Assembly (NCBI GenBank): GCA_021151835.1
Contig: JAGKWO010000021.1
Coordinates: 39,710 to 103,709 of the forward strand
Direction of reading: 5' to 3'
DNA from: Gammaproteobacteria bacterium
GTDB lineage: Bacteria; Pseudomonadota; Gammaproteobacteria; Pseudomonadales; Cellvibrionaceae
Length of the DNA: 64,000 bases
The first letter of the stretch is position 1. The number at the start of each line of letters is the position of its first letter. Of the stretch, positions 1 to 6,516 are shown piece after piece. The position numbers and the translations under genes were made by a program. The notes beneath the pieces are model-generated. The model did no database searches. It worked only from the letters and a program-made list of their open reading frames with translations, and had not been told where the DNA came from.

Positions 1-2
1 GC

Positions 3-122
3 CTTCGTATTAACGTCTGGAATAATCCTGATATTATTGTCAATGTGCCTATTCAATACCGGGACGTCCGCTTGATTAGATCATTGGAATCTAACGTCGG
101 AATTACAAATTTACGTTACTAA
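3..122 (+). CDS. C-terminal tail of an unidentified protein (partial)
   Basis: The frame open from base 3 reads 39 residues to a TAA at 120-122 and has a mixed polar and aromatic composition, ending NLRY. The other two plus-strand frames stop early or are purely hydrophobic. I read it as the 3' end of a gene that begins before the window. The fragment is too short to name a family. Confidence is modest because 120 open bases can arise by chance. Confidence 0.35.
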   Translation, partial: LRINVWNNPDIIVNVPIQYRDVRLIRSLESNVGITNLRY

Positions 123-170
123 TAACGCTTATTTTTGTAGTGGGTTTTGTTGAACAATTGCGAGGTTGGT

Positions 171-575
171 ATGAAAAAGTATTTGGTGTACTGGAGCATT
201 TTTATTGTGATATTCGCTGTGTTGTTTGCCTGGTGGTGGACCCGGCCCACACATTATATCGAGCGTCTTACCACATTGAGCGTTCCAGTGGAGAGTACGC
301 TGTTTAGCGAATCGACGGGGTCAGCCAATGTGTATTTATACAAGGTTGGAAGTGCGGATGTTAAAAAGATAATAGAAGGATGTGAATTCCACGGTGGGAC
401 ATTTGCGTCAACTGGCCAAACAAGTGCGGCAGGTTTTAGCAGTAATACCGCGTTCAGTGCGCTGGGTCTTTTCAAGTCTGATCATATCGGGTGCCTGATC
501 AAAGGCAATAAAGAAAAAGACAACTGGGAGTTTTTTGTGAAGGATGACTTGTTGTATTTTCAGGTCAGTCATTAA
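171..575 (+). CDS. Hypothetical single-pass membrane or exported protein
   Basis: 134 residues from the ATG at 171, which has a GAGG-like ribosome site just before it; an upstream in-frame start at 147 has none and would put charged residues before the membrane segment. Residues 3-25 form one hydrophobic helix (two lysines, then Val/Ile/Phe/Trp-rich), so the protein is anchored in the inner membrane or exported. The rest is soluble, with two cysteines (in GCEF and IGCL) that could form a disulfide. I recognise no family. It lies between a gene tail and an exported peroxidase on the same strand, but nothing shows a shared function. Confidence 0.6.
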   Translation: MKKYLVYWSIFIVIFAVLFAWWWTRPTHYIERLTTLSVPVESTLFSESTGSANVYLYKVGSADVKKIIEGCEFHGGTFASTGQTSAAGFSSNTAFSALGLFKSDHIGCLIKGNKEKDNWEFFVKDDLLYFQVSH

Positions 576-661
576 CCAACACTTCTAAACGTTTCATTGG
601 TTCAAAACCGGTTAGACTGCGCTATATCGTTGTTATGTTAATAACTGAGGAGGAGCTCCCC

Positions 662-1207
662 GTGAAATCGAAAAGCCCCGCAATACTGAAAAGCATGATA
701 GGTCTGGTAGCAATGATTAGCGTAACTGCCTCGGCTTGCCCGGAGTATTTGAAAGGCGAATACCGCAAGTTGCATTCAAAGGATTCAGTGAATATCTGTG
801 AATTAATGGAAAACAAAACTGTGCTCGTAGTCAATACGGCCAGTCATTGTGGTTTTACATCCCAGTTCAAAGAGCTGGAAGCGCTGCATAAAAAATACAA
901 GGATAAAGGATTGGTCGTGGTTGGTTTTGCCAGTGATGACTTCAAGCAAGAAGACGATGATGAGGAAAAGGCGGCGGAGATTTGCTATCTCAATTACGGG
1001 GTCACATTCACGATGTTGGCCCCCACCCATGTGACCGGCGAGCAGGCCAATCCATTGTTTAAGGAACTGGCTGACCAGGCGCAGGCACCGAAATGGAATT
1101 TCAACAAATATCTGGTTGGTAAGGATGGCAAGCTGGTGGAGTACTTTGGCAGCACAACCAAGCCGGACTCTCCCAAATTGGCGGCGGCGATAGAACAACA
1201 GCTTTAG
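662..1207 (+). CDS. Exported glutathione peroxidase-family thiol peroxidase
   Basis: 181 residues, thioredoxin-fold peroxidase that reduces hydroperoxides with a cysteine. The GTG at 662 is chosen because a strong GAGGAGGAG site precedes it by six bases; the ATG at 635 has no site and would bury the signal sequence. Residues 1-25 are a signal peptide ending in TASA, so the enzyme acts in the periplasm; Cys26 directly follows and a lipoprotein is possible, though the lipobox is weak. Cys63 in ASHCGFT is the peroxidatic residue, and WNFNKYLVGKDG is the conserved C-terminal block. The usual NQFGxQEP block is replaced by an acidic stretch (DDFKQEDDDEE) after which a second cysteine sits, a candidate resolving residue. 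A strong terminator follows. Confidence 0.85.
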   Translation: MKSKSPAILKSMIGLVAMISVTASACPEYLKGEYRKLHSKDSVNICELMENKTVLVVNTASHCGFTSQFKELEALHKKYKDKGLVVVGFASDDFKQEDDDEEKAAEICYLNYGVTFTMLAPTHVTGEQANPLFKELADQAQAPKWNFNKYLVGKDGKLVEYFGSTTKPDSPKLAAAIEQQL

Positions 1208-1217
1208 CTATTACAAG

Positions 1218-1250
1218 GGCGGTGCGCAGACCTCTGCGCACCGCCTTTTT
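1218..1250 (+). terminator. Rho-independent terminator of the peroxidase gene
   Basis: Arms 1218-1230 and 1233-1245 are perfectly complementary (about 12 base pairs with a tight loop), followed by five T at 1246-1250, 11 bases after the peroxidase stop codon. Confidence 0.9.
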
Positions 1251-1262
1251 ATTCAATAGTAC

Positions 1263-1276
1263 TGTAATCGTTTACT
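1263..1276. promoter_or_regulatory. LacI-family operator-like palindrome, distal copy
   Basis: TGTAATCGTTTACT has TGTAA/TTACt arms around a central CG, the shape of LacI/GalR-family operators. It is the near reverse complement of the copy at 1447-1460 and lies in the non-coding region upstream of the TonB receptor. Confidence 0.45.
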
Positions 1277-1446
1277 TTTTGCTTCCTCCTACTGTTTACC
1301 GCTGCTTGTGGTTGGCGACCATCTATTTTCTGTTTTTTCATTCAACTAATTGATTTTTAATGAGTAATTAAAATTTTTCCAAGGTGCGAGGTTTTGCTTA
1401 GACGTAAGTAAGGCAAAATTTTGGTTGATTAAATGTAAAAAATTGT

Positions 1447-1460
1447 TGTAAACGATTACA
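1447..1460. promoter_or_regulatory. LacI-family operator-like palindrome, proximal copy
   Basis: TGTAAACGATTACA has perfect TGTAA/TTACA arms around a central CG. Receptors of this TonB subfamily are often controlled by LacI-type sugar regulators (family knowledge), which supports an operator role. No regulator gene is adjacent. The two copies are 184 bases apart, a spacing that would allow looping (inference). Confidence 0.5.
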
Positions 1461-1486
1461 TAATAAGTGATTATTAAGTGCGATTT

Positions 1487-1514
1487 TTGACTGTCGCCTA
1501 AACAAAGATAAGAG
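1487..1514 (+). promoter_or_regulatory. Possible sigma-70 promoter of the TonB receptor
   Basis: TTGACT at 1487-1492 matches the -35 box at five of six bases; TAAGAG at 1509-1514 is a weak -10 box with a 16-base spacer. It lies downstream of the proximal operator-like site. The rest of 1277-1681 is AT-rich at first and holds no gene that I can support. Confidence 0.3.
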
Positions 1515-1681
1515 TAATTAAAAGCAGGCAGAAGTATCAGGCTTGTTCAACCACTAGCTCCATTACCTTCCAGACAAACACATATCCAGCGTTGGCTCCT
1601 GCGGGTTTTCCATAGCCAGCAGATGGGTTTGTTCGCCTTGAATTTGCAAGGTTGTGGGGTTTAAACAGCACGAGGGGTTTC

Positions 1682-4600
1682 ATGAGTTCTCCAAATTTTA
1701 AAAAAACGATTTTGTCATCCTGTGTGGCCGCCTTTTCGGTCGCTACCCTGTCTGGTCCGGTACTCGCGCAGAATGCGCCAGCAGACGATAAATTGGTCGA
1801 AGAGATAATTGTTAGCGGTATTCGCGGCTCGCAAAAAGCGGCGGTGGATGTAAAGCGAAATTCAGCTGTTATTGTCGATTCGATTGTGGCGGAAGACATC
1901 GGCAAGTTGCCGGACGTCACCATCGCCGACTCCTTGCAGCGCGTGACCGGGGTGCAGATCCAGCGTACCGCCGGTGAAGGCTCCAGTTTGAACGTGCGCG
2001 GTATGCCGCAAGTATTAACTACCCTGAATGGTGAATCTTTCCTTAGCCCCTGGTCGATTACCGGTGTCGGCGCCAACTATTCCGATATTCCCGCCTCCAT
2101 GATTTCCGGTGTGGACGTTATCAAATCGCAATCGGCATCAACGGCGGCGGGCGGAATTTCCGGCGTGGTGGATTTGAAAACCCGCCGCGCCCTTGATCTG
2201 GATGCCGGCTGGACTGCCACGGCGGCGCTGGAAACATCAGAAGGCTCAATTACCAAAGATGCGAACCATGACGTTAACGCATTTGTGGGCTGGAACAACG
2301 GCGATCTGGGTTTTACCTTTGGTGCATTCAGCTCGTTGACCAATGCGGCTAACTATCAAATGTACGAAGACTCGCGCCTCGGTTTTGTGAATTCCGGTGG
2401 CGACCCGCTGGACTTGAACGGCGATGGCAATACCACCACTGATCGTTACCTCGTACCTGGCGGTTACGGCGTGAAGGCGTATGTGATGGAGCGTGAGCGC
2501 GAAGGTTTTGCGACTTCTTTCCAGTCGCGTTTGAGTGATGCCCTGACGTTCACCGGTGAAGTCTTTTACACCAAAATGGACCAGTATGATCGCGGTGTGG
2601 AAACCCAGTTTAACGGCAGCCGTGACTCCAATTACGACGTGCTGCGCCCCGGCACCGTGACCACTAAAGAAGCTGTAGTTCCAGGCAGTGGCAGTACCCC
2701 GGATCGTGTGATCAACTCGGTGCAAGTTGCCGTGGTGGAAGCGCCGGATTTCCAGGCGACCACCAAAAGCAAACAGAACCACACCGATGCAATCAACACC
2801 AATTTCGAATTGGCATTCGATTCCGGCGATGCCTTTAAAGGCACTGTGCGCTATGCGCACTCTGAAGCAGATAAAACCTATGAAGAGGCTACGTTCCAGC
2901 AGGGTACGCCTGTCTGGTATTGGGTCGATGCGGATGGCGATGGCCAGGATGACCCGGTTGATCCATTCCTGGTGACGGTGGATTACACCAAAGAATATCC
3001 GACTTTTTCCTACGCGGATGATTTATCCAGTACTGATCGCTTGAACCTGTTCCAGGCATTTGCCATTGCCCAGGAAGATGAGGCGACGATGGATGTGTTG
3101 CGTGCAGATGGTTCTTACGAGTTTGAAGTTGCCGATTTCAAATCGTTTGATTTCGGTGTGCGCCTGGATCGCCGCGATGTGAAAACCACCAAATTTGATT
3201 ACCTGACGCCAACAGGCCGCTACTCCACCTGGGCCGACCCGAATGTACCGGCGGACTTGCACTTCAAGCCACTTCCCGGCGATTACGTGTGGCAGCGTTA
3301 CCCTGACTGGTACGACTTCAAAGGCAATAACGATTTGGGACAAGCGCCGTTTGATGACCTGAAATCCCAGCTTATTTCTTACAATGATTTTGGTCCGTTC
3401 AGCGGTTTTGAATCGGGTGTGGCAGCATTAAATCCCAAATCGCTGGATGATGTTAATGGTTTTATGAATTCCATTTACCCGGGTGCTACCCGCTTTGCTG
3501 ATCCGGCGAAAGCCTATTCGGTGGTTGAAGATACTGCCCAGGCGTATTTCCAGGGCAATTTCGAAAATGATGAGGGCGTATTCGGTATTCCCTACTCCGG
3601 TAACCTGGGGGTGCGTGTAATTGAAACTGATCGCGAAGTGGTGAATTCCACCTACGCCGCCGGTGCAGTTCCGGCACCGGGCAGTTATTACGGTGGTGGT
3701 GCCGAAGCGGCATTGGGTAAACCGCCGGCGGGTTGGCAGGTGATGTATAAACAGTTGGGTAACAGAACCACCAAGACATCTTTCACCGACATATTGCCTG
3801 CCGCCAACATCAGCTTTTTCCCGGCGGAAGACGTTATCGTTCGCTTTGGTTACAACAAGACCATGAGCCGTAACGATCTGGTGAACGTGGGCGAAGACGA
3901 AACCCTCTGGTACCAGGAATACAAGGTGTACACCCCCGATGGTACCCGCGAAGATGCGAATGGCAAATACAACGTAGTGACCAGTCCGGGCGGCGGTAAC
4001 GACCAGGGCAACCCCAGTGTTAAACCCTGGCGCGCGGATAACTGGAACGCCTCTACTGAATGGTATTTTGCGGAGGGCAGCATCCTCGGGCTTGGCATTT
4101 TCCTGATCCAGGTGGATACCGCTACAGAAACCTTGCAAGAAGCGCGTGCTTATCCCGATTCGGACGGTGTTGTGCGCCGTACCGCCAACGTCTGGACTAC
4201 CCAGAACGTATCGGCATCGGACCTGAGTGGTTTCGAAGTGGGTTACAAGCAATCCTTTGATTTCTTACCGGGTTTCCTGCATAACACCGGTATTGAATTC
4301 AATTACACCTATTCCGATAGCGACTCGGGTGATGAAGACCTGGAAGGCAACAGCTTCCCGCTGCAATCCAACTCCAAGCACCAGTACAACGCGATTTTGT
4401 GGTACCAGGGCGATAAGCTCAGCTCGCGTATCGCCTATAACTGGCGCAGCGAGATTTTCAACGGGCGTGTCGGTTTGAACACCAATGAAGCGGCAATCAG
4501 TATGGGCAACTGGACTGAGGCGGCGGGTTATCTGGACGTTTCGGTGAATTACGATGTTATTGAAAATGTCACCTTATACCTGCAAGGGACCAACCTGACT

Positions 4601-4699
4601 GAAACCAATTATCGCAATTACGCCCAGTTTGAGGATCAATTCCACTCACTGTCGGTGCAAGAGCGCCGCATTGCCGCCGGCATTCGCCTGCGTTTGTAA
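1682..4699 (+). CDS. TonB-dependent outer-membrane receptor (Xanthomonas/Caulobacter type)
   Basis: 1005 residues. The ATG at 1682 follows a CGAGGGG site; the earlier ATG at 1652 has none. Residues 1-30 are a signal peptide ending in VLAQ, followed by a TonB-box-like EEIIVSG. A plug domain follows (GKLPDVTIADSLQRVTGV, then an NVRGMP motif), with a 22-strand-type barrel after it and the closing aromatic signature reduced to LRLRL. Receptors of this length and plug type in this lineage usually import plant or algal oligosaccharides; the true substrate cannot be read from the sequence. It stands alone, with LacI-type operator-like palindromes upstream and its own terminator downstream, so it is not part of the convergent peptide operon. 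Confidence 0.9.
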   Translation: MSSPNFKKTILSSCVAAFSVATLSGPVLAQNAPADDKLVEEIIVSGIRGSQKAAVDVKRNSAVIVDSIVAEDIGKLPDVTIADSLQRVTGVQIQRTAGEGSSLNVRGMPQVLTTLNGESFLSPWSITGVGANYSDIPASMISGVDVIKSQSASTAAGGISGVVDLKTRRALDLDAGWTATAALETSEGSITKDANHDVNAFVGWNNGDLGFTFGAFSSLTNAANYQMYEDSRLGFVNSGGDPLDLNGDGNTTTDRYLVPGGYGVKAYVMEREREGFATSFQSRLSDALTFTGEVFYTKMDQYDRGVETQFNGSRDSNYDVLRPGTVTTKEAVVPGSGSTPDRVINSVQVAVVEAPDFQATTKSKQNHTDAINTNFELAFDSGDAFKGTVRYAHSEADKTYEEATFQQGTPVWYWVDADGDGQDDPVDPFLVTVDYTKEYPTFSYADDLSSTDRLNLFQAFAIAQEDEATMDVLRADGSYEFEVADFKSFDFGVRLDRRDVKTTKFDYLTPTGRYSTWADPNVPADLHFKPLPGDYVWQRYPDWYDFKGNNDLGQAPFDDLKSQLISYNDFGPFSGFESGVAALNPKSLDDVNGFMNSIYPGATRFADPAKAYSVVEDTAQAYFQGNFENDEGVFGIPYSGNLGVRVIETDREVVNSTYAAGAVPAPGSYYGGGAEAALGKPPAGWQVMYKQLGNRTTKTSFTDILPAANISFFPAEDVIVRFGYNKTMSRNDLVNVGEDETLWYQEYKVYTPDGTREDANGKYNVVTSPGGGNDQGNPSVKPWRADNWNASTEWYFAEGSILGLGIFLIQVDTATETLQEARAYPDSDGVVRRTANVWTTQNVSASDLSGFEVGYKQSFDFLPGFLHNTGIEFNYTYSDSDSGDEDLEGNSFPLQSNSKHQYNAILWYQGDKLSSRIAYNWRSEIFNGRVGLNTNEAAISMGNWTEAAGYLDVSVNYDVIENVTLYLQGTNLTETNYRNYAQFEDQFHSLSVQERRIAAGIRLRL

Positions 4700-4765
4700 T
4701 TCGCTTATCGCCATTGATGCTTGCAAAAGCAATATAAAGCGTCGACACGGTCAGCGTTAAACAAT

Positions 4766-4795
4766 AAAAATCCCCGCTTATTCGCGGGGATTTTT
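4766..4795 (+). terminator. Rho-independent terminator of the TonB receptor gene
   Basis: CCCCGC (4772-4777) pairs with GCGGGG (4784-4789), extended by A5/T5 flanks, giving an eleven-pair stem with a TTATTC loop and a T tail. It could also work from the other strand. Confidence 0.9.
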
Positions 4796-4939
4796 ATTGC
4801 AAGCAATGGCTAAGGCGGTGCGTGCAAAAAGTTATTGGTCAATTAACGAGGGAAGGTGCGAAATTTATTTAATTAAACACGGATGGCGACAAAAAATAAT
4901 TTTGTCTGTAGTTTGAAAAATACACCCTGTTATACAAAT

Positions 4940-4970
4940 AAAATTGCCGACCCCGGACGTCGGCAATTTT
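4940..4970 (-). terminator. Terminator of the graspetide operon
   Basis: Arms 4940-4950 and 4960-4970 form an 11-pair perfect stem with a nine-base loop. On the minus strand the tail is TTTTATTT, 23 bases after the precursor stop codon. No gene lies between 4796 and 4939. Confidence 0.85.
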
Positions 4971-4993
4971 ATTTCAGCGGGTAACCGGTTCGA

Positions 4994-5233
4994 TTAATCG
5001 AGGCCGCCACCTTCTTCACCAATGGCGAGGGTAGTATAACCGCCGCCTTCTTCGCCAATAGCGAGAGTAGTGTAGCCACCACCTTCTTCACCTACCGCCA
5101 GGGTAGTGTAACCGCCGCCTTCTTCGCCAATTGCCAGGGTGGTTGCCCAGCCTGGTTTGCCGCCGCTGACCTGGGTCATTTCGTCATCGGTGAGCAATGA
5201 AAAAGGGTGTTTGTGTTGGGCTTGCGTATTCAT
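4994..5233 (-). CDS. Graspetide precursor peptide, four TTxxxxEE repeats (plesiocin type)
   Basis: 79 residues: leader 1-25 and core 26-79. The leader ends in a classic double-glycine site (LTDDEMTQVSGG: Leu -12, Glu -8, Met -7, Val -4, Gly -2, Gly -1), so the C39 exporter in the same operon should cut after Gly25. The core is four near-identical 12-residue units, each T-T-L-A-(I/V)-G-E-E-G-G-G; Thr pairs are at 31/32, 43/44, 55/56, 67/68 and Glu pairs at 37/38, 49/50, 61/62, 73/74. TTxxxxEE is the core motif of plesiocin, where an ATP-grasp enzyme forms two Thr-Glu esters per repeat. By analogy I predict up to eight esters (eight waters lost) and four bicyclic hairpins. GAAGGAG lies six bases before the ATG. 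Plesiocin-like products are protease inhibitors; the activity here is unknown. Confidence 0.92.
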   Translation of the reverse strand: MNTQAQHKHPFSLLTDDEMTQVSGGKPGWATTLAIGEEGGGYTTLAVGEEGGGYTTLAIGEEGGGYTTLAIGEEGGGLD

Positions 5234-5253
5234 TGTGAACTCCTTCTATCATT

Positions 5254-5271
5254 GGTAATGCCAGTATTACC
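5254..5271 (-). other. Small hairpin just upstream of the precursor ribosome site
   Basis: GGTAAT (5254-5259) pairs with ATTACC (5266-5271), a six-pair stem in the transcript a few bases before the GAAGGAG site of the precursor. It may shape translation or mark a processed 5' end (inference). Confidence 0.4.
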
Positions 5272-5301
5272 GGCGTGGGAAATGCACAAAACGTGCGTTG
5301 C

Positions 5302-5326
5302 TTTCACCCGGTTTAGCGGGATGAAA
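5302..5326 (-). other. Hairpin at the end of the ligase gene
   Basis: TTTCACCCG (5302-5310) pairs with CGGGATGAAA (5317-5326) with one bulged base and a six-base loop. It sits between the ligase and precursor genes and has no U-tract, so it more likely stabilises or processes the transcript than terminates it. Confidence 0.45.
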
Positions 5327-5331
5327 TCTGT

Positions 5332-6216
5332 TTAAGCAATTAACAATTGCGCGAGGTGTTTGGTAATTGGCAATTGCGTGTGCTTTTCAAAATTGACAAA
5401 CATCGGGCTCGGGTTTGCCTCCAGGAAAATGTAATTACCTTCCGGTGTGCGTCGCCAATCAATGCCGCTCCATTCCAAACCCAATGCACTGCAAATGGCT
5501 TTTGCCTGTTGTGCAATTTTTTCCGGGATAGTGATGGGAATTAATTCGGCGTCTTCGTCAGTGCGAAAATCCCTGGCATGGCTGCGGATTTCGGCGGAAA
5601 AAATAGTATCGCCAACAACGTAACTGCGAATATTGGTGCCTTCGATATAGGCTTGTAAGGTCACCGGGGCTTGGCTCAGGCTTGACTGTAAATGTTCATC
5701 GGTGAGATGAGCCGGATGAACAATTTGCGCGTAGTCACCGCCGGTAACCGGTTTAAAAATCACTTCATTATGACGCGTACAAAATGCACGCACGGCGCGC
5801 GGGTCGTTGCCCACATAGGTTTCGGGAATACTGATTCCCAAGTGCGCGACCTGCGCCAATTGCCGCGGCTTTTCCTGGTGAAAATTCACTGCCTCGGCAG
5901 TGTTTTTGGATTTTCTTCCCAGAGAATGCAGGAACGAACGCAACAGGCTTGCACTGTCGCGCAAGGCGATGGGATTTTGCTGGGTCGTTCGTGTGGGAAT
6001 CAGTGTGCGCCAATACAACGCGTGGATATCGCGTTGCGCCAGGCAATGTTCACCAATTTGCAATTGCATACTGCCATCCATTGGGCGGTAGCTGAGCCGA
6101 TGCTGCGTGGGATATAAACCGCTATCAAAGATCAAAAAAGAATTTCCCTGGCTCGTTAATGCATCAGCGATGGCGATAATTTGCGGATCGTCTTCCGTTC
6201 CCATAAGCAGGATCAT
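5332..6216 (-). CDS. ATP-grasp ligase, graspetide macrocyclase (MvdC/MvdD family)
   Basis: 294 residues; AAGGAG lies six bases before the ATG. It uses ATP to activate side-chain carboxylates of the precursor as acyl phosphates and joins them to Thr hydroxyls (esters) or Lys amines (amides). The ATP-grasp fold is visible: FKPVTGGDYAQ near residue 153 carries the ATP-binding lysine and glycine loop, a YIEGTNIRSYVVGD strand follows, and GIDWRR with FLEANPSPMF near the C-terminus holds the metal-binding Glu and Asn. Length and motifs fit the microviridin/plesiocin enzymes rather than RimK. The four-repeat precursor is 98 bases downstream, and a second double-glycine peptide is 97 bases upstream in the same transcript. 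The cytoplasmic enzyme would act before leader removal and export. Confidence 0.92.
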   Translation of the reverse strand: MILLMGTEDDPQIIAIADALTSQGNSFLIFDSGLYPTQHRLSYRPMDGSMQLQIGEHCLAQRDIHALYWRTLIPTRTTQQNPIALRDSASLLRSFLHSLGRKSKNTAEAVNFHQEKPRQLAQVAHLGISIPETYVGNDPRAVRAFCTRHNEVIFKPVTGGDYAQIVHPAHLTDEHLQSSLSQAPVTLQAYIEGTNIRSYVVGDTIFSAEIRSHARDFRTDEDAELIPITIPEKIAQQAKAICSALGLEWSGIDWRRTPEGNYIFLEANPSPMFVNFEKHTQLPITKHLAQLLIA

Positions 6217-6268
6217 AAAGGGCTCCTTGTTGTCACTCTGTTGGTATCAGTATTTATTGGTGAGAAGC

Positions 6269-6297
6269 AGCGAAGCCATTGTCTATCAGGCTTCGCT
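6269..6297 (-). other. Intergenic hairpin between the hidden peptide and ligase genes
   Basis: Nine perfect base pairs, 6269-6277 with 6289-6297, around an 11-base loop. On the operon strand no run of T follows. It probably acts as a 3' stabiliser or partial attenuator that lets the peptide and ligase be made in different amounts (inference). On the plus strand it is followed by TTTT, but no plus-strand gene precedes it. Confidence 0.5.
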
Positions 6298-6313
6298 TTT
6301 CCCTTGTTAAAAA

Positions 6314-6487
6314 CTAGCGAATATTTCCAATCGCATTTTTTGCAGTGTCATGCCTGGTTTTCAAAACCGACGTGGCCGCGGCATCTGCTGTGCTATCGCT
6401 TGCCGGTTGTGCAAGTAAAATCGCATATTCCGTTGTTGTCGCACCGCCGGATACTGCTTCCAATTCGGTTTCATTAAGTTCTCGCAT
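6314..6487 (-). CDS. Hidden 57-residue double-glycine leader peptide in the graspetide operon
   Basis: Short gene found by reading the gap between the exporter and the ligase. ATG at 6487-6485, stop TAG at 6316-6314, with AAGGAG six bases before the start. The leader MRELNETELEAVSGG fits the class II bacteriocin/C39 consensus exactly (Leu -12, Glu -8, Leu -7, Val -4, Gly -2, Gly -1). The predicted mature peptide is 42 residues, begins ATTTEYAILL, is rich in Ala, Thr and Ser, and ends basic (KTRHDTAKNAIGNIR). It lacks the TTxxxxEE motif, so it is either a second exported peptide (microcin-like) or an unusual second substrate of the ligase; the sequence does not decide. The gap to the exporter stop is 29 bases. 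I know of no close relative. Confidence 0.82.
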   Translation of the reverse strand: MRELNETELEAVSGGATTTEYAILLAQPASDSTADAAATSVLKTRHDTAKNAIGNIR

Positions 6488-6516
6488 AAAAGGCTCCTTA
6501 AAAATTTTTAAATTGT

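Noticed and set aside
1682..4699. The TonB receptor as a member of the graspetide cluster
   Set aside because: It is on the opposite strand, has its own terminator and sugar-type operator-like sites, and belongs to a common carbohydrate-import subfamily.
5020..5140. Tandem DNA repeats at the 5' end of the peptide operon as a CRISPR-like or microsatellite array
   Set aside because: The 36-base repeats are codons of the four graspetide core units and are fully in frame.
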